From contig JAJYLN010000010.1 of the NCBI GenBank assembly GCA_021787665.1, positions 12,010-76,009 of the forward strand: a stretch of DNA of 64,000 bases, read 5' to 3'. The position numbers were made by a program, and so were the translations under genes. The notes beneath the pieces are model-generated. The model had not been told where the DNA came from and ran no database searches. It saw only the letters and a list, made by a program, of their open reading frames with translations. Below, in pieces: positions 51,920 to 61,220 of the stretch. The number at the start of each line of letters is the position of its first letter. The first letter of the stretch is position 1. The DNA is from a bacterium. Its GTDB lineage: Bacteria > JAMCPX01.

Positions 51920-51950
51920 GGGGCCCCGCCTTCGGCGGGGCCCCTTTTTT
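51920..51950 (+). terminator. Strong Rho-independent terminator
   Basis: Perfect 11-bp stem GGGGCCCCGCC (51920-51930) and GGCGGGGCCCC (51934-51944) with a TTC loop, then six T. It ends the lipoprotein transcript. Confidence 0.92.
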
Positions 51951-52023
51951 ATCACACTGTCGTAACCCCCTTCCCTCATCTATTGCTTTTCCCTGACCGA
52001 TATAATAGAACAAACGGCATCGT

Positions 52024-53478
52024 ATGCCCCGGAGATTCAAAATACTATTCAAGATACTACTGCTCTTCTGCGCACTGGCCCTTGCCGTCGATGCCCGTGC
52101 GTTCGATGTCTCCACGACAGGCACCGTCAGCCTGCGGTACCAGTCCGGCGCCGACCTTGCGCTGCTGAACCCGGGCGTGCAGTACCCGGACTACGGGTTT
52201 GCCGCGGCGTACCTCATGCCGGAGCTGGACTTCAACCAGGGGGAATGGCTGAACGGCACGATCGAGCTCTACACTGGCGAGCTCTCCACGCGGACCTTCT
52301 CCTCAGACAGCCTCGACCTGTACGGCGTCGAGAGTGCCAAAAACTACTTCAACGACACCTACTTCGTGCGCCAGGCGTATCTGGACTTCAGCCCGGACGA
52401 GTCCATAAACATCTATGTAGGCCAGCGGGAGATCGTCGGCGGCTCGAAGCTCCTGTTCGATAACTACCAGCCGTCCTTCACCTTCGACTACGATATGACG
52501 GACGCCCTGGGCGTGCCGCTGTCTCTCGATCTCAATGTCGTGAAGGTGGAGCCCTACAAGCTCTACGACCCTTCGAGGACGAGCATGTTCTACGACGCGG
52601 AGCTGAGCTACAGCTTCTCCCTGTTCGAGTACGTTACCCTGTTCTATTCCAACTTCGAGGACACGGACAACACGCTCGCGCCTCTGCTCGACAACATCGT
52701 CTACACATCGCTCTTCAACCGCGCCACGTACAACACCCTCGTCAGCCGGTACGGCAGACTGAAAGCCGCGCAGATCATGGCGTGCCTCCAGAAGGAGTAT
52801 GCGAGCGGCGGGCCCGTCCGCTCGTCGTCCACCAGCATCAACTGGACCGGTATCACCGGGGACAGGTACTTCGGTCGCTTCGAGCTGGGCGCGACTGGCA
52901 TACTCGAGTTCGGCAGCGGCACCGTAGACGGCGACAACTGCTTCGCGAACAGCGCGCCCTTTACCCGCAGCTTCGGGACGTACGGCTACCTCGCGGACGT
53001 GAAGCTGAAATACCATGTTCGGCACCTCGCAACGCTCGGCATATTCTTCAACCTTTCGTCCGGGGACAAGGCGCCCGCTGACGCCATCATCAAGCAGCAG
53101 ACCCTGAACAGCTTCCTGGCCATCTTCCCGTACAACACCGAGACCAACCTGTTCTTCAACGGCGGCATAAACCAGGACATCAACACCGGCAGCCTCGCGA
53201 TGGCCGGCCGGCGGGGGCTCGGGGACGTGGCCTACGGCGCTGACCTCGATTTCTACCCTGTAAAGCCCATAGAGTTTGCGGTCGTCCCGGCGATCATATA
53301 TCCGGAGGTGGGAGACTCCGACTACGGCTTCGAGACCGACTTCACCTTCACCTATACCCTGAACAAACACGCCTCGTTTCCCTTCGAGCTCGACTACTTC
53401 TGGCCAGGCGAGTTCTTCCAGGGTCAAAACATCTCGAGCATCGTCCAGGTCCTGTCCGGCGCCGATATATCGTGGTAG
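52024..53478 (+). CDS. Predicted outer-membrane beta-barrel (porin-like) protein
   Basis: 484 aa. Signal peptide (residues 1-26, ending ARA). The mature protein is a run of short amphipathic beta strands with many aromatic residues (TVSLRYQSG, GTIELYTGEL, VRQAYLDFSPDESINIYVGQ and so on), the pattern of DcaP/alginate-export-type barrels. It ends in VQVLSGADISW with the terminal aromatic residue expected for outer-membrane insertion. A TATAAT lies at 52001-52006, giving a leader of about 12 nt and no ribosome site. No firm family. Confidence 0.75.
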   Translation: MPRRFKILFKILLLFCALALAVDARAFDVSTTGTVSLRYQSGADLALLNPGVQYPDYGFAAAYLMPELDFNQGEWLNGTIELYTGELSTRTFSSDSLDLYGVESAKNYFNDTYFVRQAYLDFSPDESINIYVGQREIVGGSKLLFDNYQPSFTFDYDMTDALGVPLSLDLNVVKVEPYKLYDPSRTSMFYDAELSYSFSLFEYVTLFYSNFEDTDNTLAPLLDNIVYTSLFNRATYNTLVSRYGRLKAAQIMACLQKEYASGGPVRSSSTSINWTGITGDRYFGRFELGATGILEFGSGTVDGDNCFANSAPFTRSFGTYGYLADVKLKYHVRHLATLGIFFNLSSGDKAPADAIIKQQTLNSFLAIFPYNTETNLFFNGGINQDINTGSLAMAGRRGLGDVAYGADLDFYPVKPIEFAVVPAIIYPEVGDSDYGFETDFTFTYTLNKHASFPFELDYFWPGEFFQGQNISSIVQVLSGADISW

Positions 53479-53512
53479 CCCGAAACTTTTTATAGAGTGG
53501 GCGGTTTAATCT

Positions 53513-54046
53513 ATGAGAGACGTGATGGACGATGATACGAAGACGATGCTCAGACTTAAAAATGGCGAGCGGTCGGCGTTCGACGAGCTGTACGGCAGGT
53601 TCAGCAGGAAGATCTACAACTACGTCCTTCGGCTCGCGGGCAGCGCGGAGGTATCGGAGGACATCACGCAGGAGGTATTTGTAAAGATGTATACGGCGGC
53701 GAGGACGTATGAGCCGGAAGCGAAATTCTCGACATGGCTCTTCACGATTGCGACGAACCTCGCAATTAACGAGTACCACAGGGGCAGGAGGCTCGAGCCT
53801 CTCGAACCGGATGCGGCGCACGATGATGCGCTTCTGCCGGACGACCGTACGATCCTGAGCGACCGTGAGCAGCGTATAATGAACTGCATGCGGAACTTGC
53901 CGGCAGGCCAGCGGACTGCGATACTCCTGAGGGCCTACGAGGACATGGACTATTCGGACATAGCACGGGTATTGCATACGAGCGAAAAGGCAGTGAAGTC
54001 GCTTCTGAGCAGGGCGCGGGAAAAGTTGATGAAGGTGGATATATGA
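53513..54046 (+). CDS. ECF-type RNA polymerase sigma factor
   Basis: 177 aa (173 if started at ATG 53525). Sigma region 2: AFDELYGRFSRKIYNYVLRL, ITQEVFVKMYTAARTY and WLFTIATNLAINEYHRGRR; sigma region 4: LPAGQRTAILLRAYEDMDYSDIARVL and SEKAVKSLLSRAREKL. Regions 1.1 and 3 are absent, as in ECF factors. The next gene, overlapping by 4 nt, encodes the membrane anti-sigma. GAAACTT (53482-53488) upstream resembles an ECF-type -35, so it may drive its own transcription. Confidence 0.92.
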   Translation: MRDVMDDDTKTMLRLKNGERSAFDELYGRFSRKIYNYVLRLAGSAEVSEDITQEVFVKMYTAARTYEPEAKFSTWLFTIATNLAINEYHRGRRLEPLEPDAAHDDALLPDDRTILSDREQRIMNCMRNLPAGQRTAILLRAYEDMDYSDIARVLHTSEKAVKSLLSRAREKLMKVDI

Positions 54047-54564
54047 GGACAAAAGGGATCATAGCAAGGATCAGGCTGTATTTCTCCATGAGAAGCATGT
54101 CCGCCTACATGGACAACGAGCTCGACCGGTCGTCGAGTAACAGTCTCCAAAGGCTCCTGGAAGGGTCTTCTGAGGCGCGGGCATACTACGATCGCATGGT
54201 CAGGATCCGCGACATCATGAAGTCCCTGCCGGAGCGTCGGCCGCCGGAGGGGCTCAAACAGAGGATCGACGATGTCATCGTCCATGCGCAGGTCCCATCG
54301 CGATACCCGGGGCCGGCATTCGCACGGCGTCCCCTGGCGTGGGTATATGCCGGGACCCTCGCCGCTGTCCTGCTCGCCGTGATTACGGTGTTCGGCGTCC
54401 GCAAGCTCAGGACGCACGCCGGCGTACCGGCGGACAGCATGCTCGCATCGATCGACATGTATCGGAACATGGGGCTCTACGAGCACATAGACATGATAGA
54501 GCACCTCGACGAGGTCATGGCGGTAGGCCAGCCGGTAAACACCCCGGGGGGCGGTGCGCAATGA
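54043..54564 (+). CDS. Membrane anti-sigma factor without a zinc-binding motif
   Basis: 173 aa. The N-terminal cytoplasmic part has MSAYMDNELDRSSSNSLQRLL, the anti-sigma (ZAS/RsgI-like) helix pattern, but lacks the HxxxCxxC zinc motif. A membrane helix is at about residues 97-118 and a periplasmic C-terminus with IDMYRNMGLYEHIDMIEHLD follows. It presumably sequesters the upstream ECF factor until an envelope signal releases it. Overlaps both neighbours by 4 nt. Confidence 0.82.
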   Translation: MRTKGIIARIRLYFSMRSMSAYMDNELDRSSSNSLQRLLEGSSEARAYYDRMVRIRDIMKSLPERRPPEGLKQRIDDVIVHAQVPSRYPGPAFARRPLAWVYAGTLAAVLLAVITVFGVRKLRTHAGVPADSMLASIDMYRNMGLYEHIDMIEHLDEVMAVGQPVNTPGGGAQ

Positions 54565-54797
54565 GGCTCACGACCGTACTCATCATGATAAGCCTGGGCA
54601 TGCCCTCCATGATGTCTGCGACCCCGATTACCGGCACGACGGCTCTCCCCCCCACGGTGGCCGGGACTGTTCGTGTCAGCCGTGGAGGAGACCGGGAGGT
54701 CATAAAGCACCTCGATATGCTGAAGTGTATGGACATGTACGAGCACATGGACCTCTACCGGTACATGAATGTCTTTGAGCAGGAGGACAAACAATGA
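54561..54797 (+). CDS. Small exported protein of the ECF operon
   Basis: 78 aa from the ATG at 54561 (ATGA overlap with the anti-sigma gene). Signal peptide (residues about 1-20, ending SATP), then a Thr/Val-rich part and a C-terminal repeat LDMLKCMDMYEHMDLYRYMN that resembles the tail of the anti-sigma protein. One Cys. No family recognised. The next gene begins inside its stop codon. Confidence 0.7.
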   Translation: MRLTTVLIMISLGMPSMMSATPITGTTALPPTVAGTVRVSRGGDREVIKHLDMLKCMDMYEHMDLYRYMNVFEQEDKQ

Positions 54798-55294
54798 AGG
54801 TACTCAAGGGTGCAGTCATTATCGGTATGATCGTCATGATCCCTGCGCTGTCGATGGCACAGTCAGCGGACAGGGCAGGAGGCGGTGCAGAGGAGCAGTG
54901 GAGCAAGATGAGCCCTGCGGAAAAGCAGGAACTGCGGGACGTGTACAGGAAATGGCAGTCCCTGCCGCAACAGAAGCGCGCTCGGATCATGCACAACTAC
55001 CTGCTGTTCAGGTCCCTGTCCGGGGCAGAGCAGGAAAAGATTATAAAGAACTTCACGATATTTCAAGGCTTGCCGAAGGTGCAGAAGGGCCGGATTGTCC
55101 GTGCGTACCACACATGGCTGTCGCTCCGGCCGGCGAATAGGGCCAGGATCCTCAGGAACTACAAGATCTATCAGTCCCTGCCGCCACGGGAGAAAGAGGC
55201 GATTCGGAAGAAATACCTGCTATGGAAGCGCATGAGCCCTGAGCAGAGGCAGAGGCTGCTGAAGGTCATCAGGGAGCGCAGAGAGGGCAGATAG
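54794..55294 (+). CDS. DUF3106-type periplasmic helical-repeat protein
   Basis: 166 aa with signal peptide (residues 1-23, ending SMAQ). The rest is a series of about five 24-residue helical repeats, each with W/F-x2-L/M-x-P/A-x7-I-x2-N/K-Y (KWQSLPQQKRARIMHNYLLF; TWLSLRPANRARILRNYKIY and others), the DUF3106 pattern. The protein is strongly basic. DUF3106 proteins often follow an ECF sigma/anti-sigma pair, and this gene overlaps the small exported gene by 4 nt. Function unknown; envelope-stress related by context. Confidence 0.85.
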   Translation: MKVLKGAVIIGMIVMIPALSMAQSADRAGGGAEEQWSKMSPAEKQELRDVYRKWQSLPQQKRARIMHNYLLFRSLSGAEQEKIIKNFTIFQGLPKVQKGRIVRAYHTWLSLRPANRARILRNYKIYQSLPPREKEAIRKKYLLWKRMSPEQRQRLLKVIRERREGR

Positions 55295-55443
55295 CGGCCC
55301 GGGCTGCAGGCCTCATTCAGATCCTTCACCCCCGGGGGGAATGAGGGAGCCAAATCTTCCTCTTTGACCATGCAGCAAGCACCCCTCCCATTCTTGATGT
55401 ATCACAGGTAAAGATGTGATCCCACGGATCCTTCGTGAGATAC

Positions 55444-55472
55444 TTTTCAATTCCGCACGAAGGTGGTATACT
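55444..55472 (+). promoter_or_regulatory. Predicted promoter of paaK
   Basis: TTTTCA (55444-55449), 17-bp spacer, TATACT (55467-55472), in the 297-nt gap before paaK. The leader is about 110 nt and includes aggagg 9 nt before the ATG; nothing else is seen in the gap. Confidence 0.5.
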
Positions 55473-55591
55473 GGCGACCGATAGACATTCAGGGGCCCGA
55501 TTCCTGAAAGGGATCCATGATATGGGCGGGCTTGCGCGACTGAGACGTTCCCCGCCGGCGAAGGGCCCGCCGGCAGGAAGAGGAGGGTTTT

Positions 55592-56896
55592 ATGATCCTG
55601 AGAGATATTGAGCGCTCCACGAGACAGCAGCTCGACGAGATCGAGCTCGACCGGTTCAAATGGGCAGTCGGCCAGGCCTATGACAGGGTCCCCTTTTACA
55701 AAGAAAGGTTCGATACGGTAGGCTTGAGGCCACATCATATAAAGTCTCTGGAAGACATAAAGCACGTGCCATTCACGACGAAAAACGACCTGCGGAACAA
55801 CTATCCGTTCGGCATGCTTGCCGTGGCCATGGACGATGTCGTCAGGATCCATGCCTCGTCCGGGACTACCGGCAAATCCATCGTTACCGGCTATACGCAC
55901 AACGACATACAGATGTGGTCGGAGGTCATGGCGAGATCGCTCGCATCAGCCGGGATACACAGAGGAGATGTGCTCCAGAACGCTTACGACTATGGTCTGT
56001 TCACGGGGGGCCTCGGTGTTCATTACGGCGCTGAGATGCTCGGGGCCGCCGTTATTCCCCTATCAGGCGGCAACACCCAGAAGCAACTGCTGTTTATGCA
56101 GGACTTTGGCTCGACCGCACTGACCTGTACGCCCTCGTATGCGCTTTTCCTGATCGAGACGGCAAAGGAGATGGGCATGGAACGGTCTGCCCTGCGGCTG
56201 AGGGTCGGACTGTTCGGGGCAGAGCCGTGGACAGAAGGCATGAGACAGGAGATCGAGGAGAGGCTCGGTATAGACGCCCTCGACATATATGGGCTCTGCG
56301 AGATTATCGGTCCGGGCGTATCAGTCGAGTGCCTCGAGGGGAAAAACGGCCTGCACGTCTATGAGGACCACTTCCTGCCTGAGGTCATCGATACCCAGAC
56401 GTTACTGCCTGTCGTGCCCGGCGAAAAGGGCGAGCTTGTCATAACAACGCTCACCAAGGAAGCGATGCCCCTGATACGGTACAGGACCGGGGACATAACC
56501 GCGCTTCACATCGATCCGTGCGTGTGCGGGAGGACCATGGTGCGTATGGAAAAGGTCATGGGAAGGACCGACGACATGCTAATCATCAGGGGCATGAATG
56601 TCTTTCCGTCGCAGATCGAGAGTATCATTCTGAGAATAGACGGACTGGAGCCGTACTACCAGCTTATCGTCGACAAGAAGGGCCCTCTCGATACGCTGGA
56701 GGTGCAGATAGAGGTGAACGCCCAGATGCCGTTCGATAATATCAGGATGCTCGAGGTCCTGGAAGCAAAGATCGCAGAGCAGATAGAGGACCACCTCGAT
56801 GTGAAGGCCCAGGTAACGCTGCTACCGCCCCGGGTCATCGATCGGGGAGAGGACGGCAAGATGGTACGGGTAATAGACAGACGGAAGAAGCGCTGA
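55592..56896 (+). CDS. paaK: Phenylacetate-CoA ligase
   Basis: 434 aa. AMP-binding motifs: HASSGTTGKSIVTGYTHNDI (P-loop), FGAEPWTEGMRQEIE, IYGLCEIIGPGVSVEC, LIRYRTGDIT and the C-terminal MGRTDDMLIIRGMNVFPSQIE with GEDGKMVRVIDRR. It activates phenylacetate or a related aryl acid to its CoA thioester. In anaerobes PaaK is often tied to indolepyruvate oxidoreductase, but no such genes are here. Strong aggagg ribosome site. Convergent with thrC, whose stop is 7 nt away. Confidence 0.95.
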   Translation: MILRDIERSTRQQLDEIELDRFKWAVGQAYDRVPFYKERFDTVGLRPHHIKSLEDIKHVPFTTKNDLRNNYPFGMLAVAMDDVVRIHASSGTTGKSIVTGYTHNDIQMWSEVMARSLASAGIHRGDVLQNAYDYGLFTGGLGVHYGAEMLGAAVIPLSGGNTQKQLLFMQDFGSTALTCTPSYALFLIETAKEMGMERSALRLRVGLFGAEPWTEGMRQEIEERLGIDALDIYGLCEIIGPGVSVECLEGKNGLHVYEDHFLPEVIDTQTLLPVVPGEKGELVITTLTKEAMPLIRYRTGDITALHIDPCVCGRTMVRMEKVMGRTDDMLIIRGMNVFPSQIESIILRIDGLEPYYQLIVDKKGPLDTLEVQIEVNAQMPFDNIRMLEVLEAKIAEQIEDHLDVKAQVTLLPPRVIDRGEDGKMVRVIDRRKKR

Positions 56897-56903
56897 AATC
56901 CCT

Positions 56904-57965
56904 TCACTCGAACTTCATGATCTTCAGGACATCATCCAGTACAGGGTCCGTTACGACTGGTTTCTGGAACGCCCTCAGCGCTGTATCCGGGTCCTTCAGC
57001 CCGTGACCGGTCAACGTGCAGACGATGCAGGAGTCCGGCTTGAAGTAACCCCTGGCGTTCAGCTTGATCAGCCCGGCGATGGACGCGGCCGAGGCCGGCT
57101 CGCAGAACACCCCTTCCATTCGTGCGACGAGCTTGTACGCGTCGAGTATCTCCCTGTCCGCGACCATGTCGATGACACCGCCTGACTCGTCCCTTGCCTG
57201 TTCTGCTTTCTTCCAGCTCGCAGGGTTGCCGATCCGTATAGCCGTGGCAACGGTCTCCGGGTTCTTTATGGCATAGCCCCTGACTATGGGTGCAGCGCCC
57301 TCGGCCTGGAACCCGGCCATGACCGGGAGCTTATCAGTGTAGCCTTGGTTCCTGTACTCCCGGTAGCCCATCCAGTATGCCGTAATGTTGCCCGCGTTGC
57401 CTACCGGCAGGCAATGGTAGTCCGGAACACGGGCGAGCTGGTCGCATACCTCGAAGGCAGCGGTCTTTTGCCCTTGCAGCCGGTATGGGTTCACGGAGTT
57501 GACGAGCGTTACGGGATACTTTTGCGATATCTCACGCACGAGTTTGAGCGCCTCGTCGAAGTTACCCCTTACCTGAATCACCATAGCGTCGTGCACGATA
57601 GCCTGCGAGAGCTTGCCGAGCGCTATCTTGCCCTCCGGTATGATCACGTAGGCCTTGATGTTTGCAGCCGCCGCGTACGCGGATGCGGATGCGGATGTAT
57701 TGCCGGTCGATGCGCAGATGATGGCCCTGGAGCTCTGCTGCTTCGCCATCGAGACGGCGACCGTCATACCCCTGTCCTTGAAGGAGCCCGTGGGGTTCAG
57801 CCCTTCGTATTTCAGGTAGATGTGCAGGGAGGGGTTGATGAACGAGCTGAGGTTCTTTGCATAGACGAGCGGGGTGTTCCCCTCGTGTATCGAGACGATG
57901 TTGTCCTCCGCTATGTCCGGAAGGAACTGCCGGTATTTCCGCATTACTCCTCTGTATACTGTCAT
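56904..57965 (-). CDS. thrC: Threonine synthase
   Basis: 353 aa, the short class of threonine synthase. PLP motifs: NPTGSFKDRGMTVAVSMA with the Schiff-base Lys, ASTGNTSASASAYAA, and PVGNAGNITAYWMGY for phosphate binding. It converts O-phospho-L-homoserine to threonine. It follows hom by 2 nt on the same strand (start of thrC at 57965, hom stop at 57968), forming the threonine-branch pair. A homoserine kinase gene is not present in the window. Confidence 0.95.
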   Translation of the reverse strand: MTVYRGVMRKYRQFLPDIAEDNIVSIHEGNTPLVYAKNLSSFINPSLHIYLKYEGLNPTGSFKDRGMTVAVSMAKQQSSRAIICASTGNTSASASAYAAAANIKAYVIIPEGKIALGKLSQAIVHDAMVIQVRGNFDEALKLVREISQKYPVTLVNSVNPYRLQGQKTAAFEVCDQLARVPDYHCLPVGNAGNITAYWMGYREYRNQGYTDKLPVMAGFQAEGAAPIVRGYAIKNPETVATAIRIGNPASWKKAEQARDESGGVIDMVADREILDAYKLVARMEGVFCEPASAASIAGLIKLNARGYFKPDSCIVCTLTGHGLKDPDTALRAFQKPVVTDPVLDDVLKIMKFE

Positions 57966-57967
57966 CG

Positions 57968-59278
57968 CTAAAGTACCTCTTCCTCTATTCTGATGAACTG
58001 TGTCTTTTCTTTTACGACCTCGAGCCGGTCTATGATCTTCAGCGCCCTCACGAGGCTTGCCTCGGCCGCTGCATGTGTCATGACGACGATGGGCACGAAC
58101 TCTTCGGCACTGCGTGCTTTCTGTATGACGGATTCTATACTGATGTCGTGTGCGCCCAGGACCCTTGCAATGCGCGCGAGCACGCCCGGCCTGTCGAGTA
58201 CCGTAAACCGCAGGTAGTACCGCGTCGTTATCCTGCCGATGGGTATGATCTTCAACGCCTTCTTGTCGGTGAAGATGTTGTGCTTCGGTTGCGATACACC
58301 CTTCTCGCTTATTTTTTTTGCCATGGCAACAATATCGCTCATGACCGCGCTCGCCGTGGGCATCATGCCAGCGCCCTTGCCGACGAACAACTGGGAGCCC
58401 ACCGCGTCGCCGACCACGTGGATGCCGTTGTACACGTCGTTAATCATGGAGATGATCGTGCCCTTGGCCACCATGGCGGGATGTACCCGCGCGCTGACAT
58501 CCCGGCCCTCGGACTTGGCGATGGCGAGATGTTTGATAACGTACCCGAGCTCGTCCGCAAAGCTTATGTCGAGCTGCGTGATGCCCCGGATGCCCTCGAC
58601 ATGGATGTCATCCATGGACACGGCACCGCGGTAGGCGAGGACGAGCAGGATGACGAGCTTGTGTGCTGCATCGATGCCGTCGACGTCGAAGGATGGGTCG
58701 GCCTCGGCGTAGCCGTGCGCCTTCGCCTCGGCAAGCACGTCCGCGAACTCTCCGCCCCCCTGCGTCATCCTCGACAGGATATAGTTCGATGTCCCGTTGA
58801 TGATGGCGGAGATGGAAAGGAACCTGTTTGCGACAAGGCCGCTCGTGATCGCATTGATGATGGGTATGCCGCCGCCCACGGATGCCTCGAACCCGATATG
58901 TACGCCCTTGCGCTCCGCTGTCCGGAAGAGTTCCGCGCCATGACCTGCGAGGAGTGCCTTGTTTGCAGTGACCACGCTCTTCCCACGCTCCATCGCCTGG
59001 ACGAGAAACTCCTTTGCCGGGTGGATGCCGCCCATGAGCTCGACGGCAATATCGATGGAGCTGTCTTCGAGGATAACGTTCATGTTCCTGGTCAGGACAG
59101 ATGGCCCGAGTCTGACCCCGCGGTCCCTCATGGTATCGATGTCAGCTACCCGTGCGAGCTCGAACCTGTACCCGGTCCTGTCCGCCAGCATGCCGACCTT
59201 GTCGAGCAGCATCTTCACGACGCCGGTACCGATGATCCCGAAGCCCACGATCCCTATCCTGATATTCCGGTCCTTCAT
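57968..59278 (-). CDS. hom: Homoserine dehydrogenase with C-terminal ACT domain
   Basis: 436 aa from the ATG at 59278, chosen because the Rossmann motif [16 protein letters not shown] begins at residue 8; the frame runs on upstream through another gene. Middle: [20 protein letters not shown] with the catalytic Lys region and [18 protein letters not shown]-like [14 protein letters not shown]-terminal [23 protein letters not shown], which binds threonine for feedback inhibition. It overlaps the upstream aminotransferase by 4 nt (ATGA). Confidence 0.95.
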   Translation of the reverse strand: MKDRNIRIGIVGFGIIGTGVVKMLLDKVGMLADRTGYRFELARVADIDTMRDRGVRLGPSVLTRNMNVILEDSSIDIAVELMGGIHPAKEFLVQAMERGKSVVTANKALLAGHGAELFRTAERKGVHIGFEASVGGGIPIINAITSGLVANRFLSISAIINGTSNYILSRMTQGGGEFADVLAEAKAHGYAEADPSFDVDGIDAAHKLVILLVLAYRGAVSMDDIHVEGIRGITQLDISFADELGYVIKHLAIAKSEGRDVSARVHPAMVAKGTIISMINDVYNGIHVVGDAVGSQLFVGKGAGMMPTASAVMSDIVAMAKKISEKGVSQPKHNIFTDKKALKIIPIGRITTRYYLRFTVLDRPGVLARIARVLGAHDISIESVIQKARSAEEFVPIVVMTHAAAEASLVRALKIIDRLEVVKEKTQFIRIEEEVL

Positions 59279-60462
59279 TTGCTGTGCAACACTTTTTTTA
59301 TACCCCGCACCGCCTGCTGGGTGCGTTCCTCGTTCTCGATGAGGGAGAACCTCACAAAACCTTCTCCGTAGTCGCCGAAGCCGATACCCGGAGAGACCGC
59401 GACCTTGCTCTCGCTCAGCAGCAGCTTCGTGAACTCGAGGGACCCGAGCTTCCTGTACTGTTCCGGTATGGAGGCCCACACGAACATGGTGGCCCTGGGC
59501 TTTTCGATGTGCCACCCGACCCTCCCGAGCCCGTCTATCAGGACGTCGCGCCTGCACCTGTAAAGGCCGGCTATCTCTTCGACCGGGCCGTAGGGGCCGT
59601 TGAGCGCCGTTATCGCGGCGATCTGGATCGGCTGGAACATACCATAGTCGAGGTAACTCTTGATCCTCGAGAGCGCGTAGATCATCTTCTGGTTGCCGAC
59701 GGCAAAGCCCACGCGCCACCCGGGCATGTTGTAGCTCTTGGACAGGGTAAAGAACTCCACGGCAACGTCCTTTGCCCCGGCTATCTCGAGTATACTCGGG
59801 GCCCTGTAGCCGTCGAACACGAGGTCTGCGTAGGCCAGGTCGTGGATCACGTAGAGCTTGTTCTCCCGCGCGAACGCGATGACCTTCTCGAAGAACTCGC
59901 GGTCCACCACCGCAGTCGTCGGGTTGTGCGGAAACGAGATGATGAGCAGTTTGGGTTTGGGCCAGTTGTTCTTGATCGCCCGTTCGAGCTCGTCGAAGAA
60001 TCCCTGGTCTGTTGCGAGAGGGACCGTCCTCACGTCGCCACCGGCGATGATTACCGAGTAGGGATGGATGGGGTACGCAGGGCCGGGCACAATCGCCACG
60101 TCGCCCTTGTCCAGCATCGCAAGCACGAGGTGAGCAATGCCTTCCTTCGCGCCGAGTGTCACGATCGCCTCTGCTTCCGGGTCGATGTAGGTGTCGTATC
60201 TGCGCTTGTACCAGTCGCTGATGGCTACCCTGAGCTTATAGATGCCCCTCGATACGGAATACCGGTGGTTCTTACCGTTCTGAGCGGCTTCGATGAGTTT
60301 GCTCACGATGTGCGCCGGGGTAGGCTGGTCCGGGTTGCCCATGCCGAGGTCGATGATATCCTCCCCGGCCCTGCGCGCCTTTATCTTGAGCTCGTTCACG
60401 ATATTGAATACGTAGTACGGTAGTCGCGTGATCCTCGGAAAATCGCCCATATCTAAGTCCAT
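59275..60462 (-). CDS. Class I/II aminotransferase, AlaC/alanine-transaminase-like
   Basis: 395 aa. Fold-type I motifs: [42 protein letters not shown], and the PLP-Lys [19 protein letters not shown]. It aligns best by pattern to the AlaC / LL-DAP-aminotransferase-like group that transaminates alanine or glutamate; a methionine or aspartate role is also possible. First gene of the operon with hom and thrC, with an overlapping promoter palindrome upstream. A strong ribosome site (ggagga). Confidence 0.9.
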   Translation of the reverse strand: MDLDMGDFPRITRLPYYVFNIVNELKIKARRAGEDIIDLGMGNPDQPTPAHIVSKLIEAAQNGKNHRYSVSRGIYKLRVAISDWYKRRYDTYIDPEAEAIVTLGAKEGIAHLVLAMLDKGDVAIVPGPAYPIHPYSVIIAGGDVRTVPLATDQGFFDELERAIKNNWPKPKLLIISFPHNPTTAVVDREFFEKVIAFARENKLYVIHDLAYADLVFDGYRAPSILEIAGAKDVAVEFFTLSKSYNMPGWRVGFAVGNQKMIYALSRIKSYLDYGMFQPIQIAAITALNGPYGPVEEIAGLYRCRRDVLIDGLGRVGWHIEKPRATMFVWASIPEQYRKLGSLEFTKLLLSESKVAVSPGIGFGDYGEGFVRFSLIENEERTQQAVRGIKKVLHSK

Positions 60463-60481
60463 CCAGACTCCTCCGTAGCTT

Positions 60482-60510
60482 GTTTAAACAAAAACACGGC
60501 CGGAATTCAA
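60482..60510 (-). promoter_or_regulatory. Predicted promoter of the aminotransferase-hom-thrC operon with operator palindrome
   Basis: Minus strand TTGAAT (60505-60510), 17-bp spacer, TTAAAC (60482-60487). The perfect palindrome TTGTTTAAACAA (60480-60491) covers the -10. Confidence 0.45.
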
Positions 60511-60534
60511 CATTTATTGCCGGAGACAGAAAGG

Positions 60535-60562
60535 TTTACAAAACAGCCACACAGCTTATATT
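60535..60562 (+). promoter_or_regulatory. Predicted promoter of wrbA
   Basis: TTTACA (60535-60540), 16-bp spacer, TATATT (60557-60562), followed by aaaggaggt and the ATG at 60582. Confidence 0.5.
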
Positions 60563-60581
60563 TTAAAGAAAGGAGGTACCT

Positions 60582-61172
60582 ATGACGAAGATAGCTGTTG
60601 TTTACTACTCTGCGTATGGTCATACCTTTGACCTTGCAGCGGCGATCGAAAAGGGAGCACAGGAGGCAGGCGCCGAGACGAGGCTGCGGAAGGTGAGGGA
60701 CCTGGTTCCGGAGGAGGTACTGCGGTCGAACAAGGGCCTTGCACACGGTGGCGAGATCCAGAAGGACGTCAAAGAGGCGGTGCTGGACGACCTTACCTGG
60801 GCGGACGGTATCGCATTCGGAACACCCACGCGGTTCGGCAATACCACGGCCCAGCTCAGAAACTTCCTGGACCAGACCGGGCCGCTGTGGGCCAAGGGCG
60901 CGCTCGCAGGCAAGGTAGCGGCCTTTTTTACCGGCGCGTCTACGCCACACGGCGGGCACGAGACGACGATACTCACCCTGAGCACGTTCGCGTACCACCA
61001 CGGTATGCTCATCATGCCGATGGGCTACACGATAACCGGATCGGTGGACCCGTACGGGCCGACCTACATCTCCGGGGACGGCTCCAGAGCCGTGGGTGAA
61101 GAGGAGAAGCGGCTCGCCCGTGAGTTCGGCAGCGCCCTTGCCAGGGTTGCGCAGAAACTGGCGGCCAGATAA
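60582..61172 (+). CDS. wrbA: NAD(P)H:quinone oxidoreductase, WrbA family flavodoxin-like
   Basis: 196 aa. FMN site VVYYSAYGHTFDLAAAIEKG near the N-terminus, then DGIAFGTPTRFGNTTAQLRNFLD and FTGASTPHGGHETTILTL, and HGMLIMPMGYTITG: the WrbA family. It reduces quinones by two electrons with NAD(P)H, avoiding semiquinones, a useful trait in anaerobes. It has its own promoter and strong ribosome site. Confidence 0.95.
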   Translation: MTKIAVVYYSAYGHTFDLAAAIEKGAQEAGAETRLRKVRDLVPEEVLRSNKGLAHGGEIQKDVKEAVLDDLTWADGIAFGTPTRFGNTTAQLRNFLDQTGPLWAKGALAGKVAAFFTGASTPHGGHETTILTLSTFAYHHGMLIMPMGYTITGSVDPYGPTYISGDGSRAVGEEEKRLAREFGSALARVAQKLAAR

Positions 61173-61220
61173 GCCCTGCTCAACTGACGGCGGGAGGGTA
61201 CTGTTGATTCGTGGTACGCC

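Noticed and set aside
57857-59371. 504-codon open frame antisense to thrC/hom
   Set aside because: Shadow of hom and thrC, whose catalytic motifs are unmistakable.
57968-59719. Longer hom frame starting near 59719
   Set aside because: The added 147 residues are the reverse-frame image of the aminotransferase gene; the Rossmann motif starts at the ATG at 59278.
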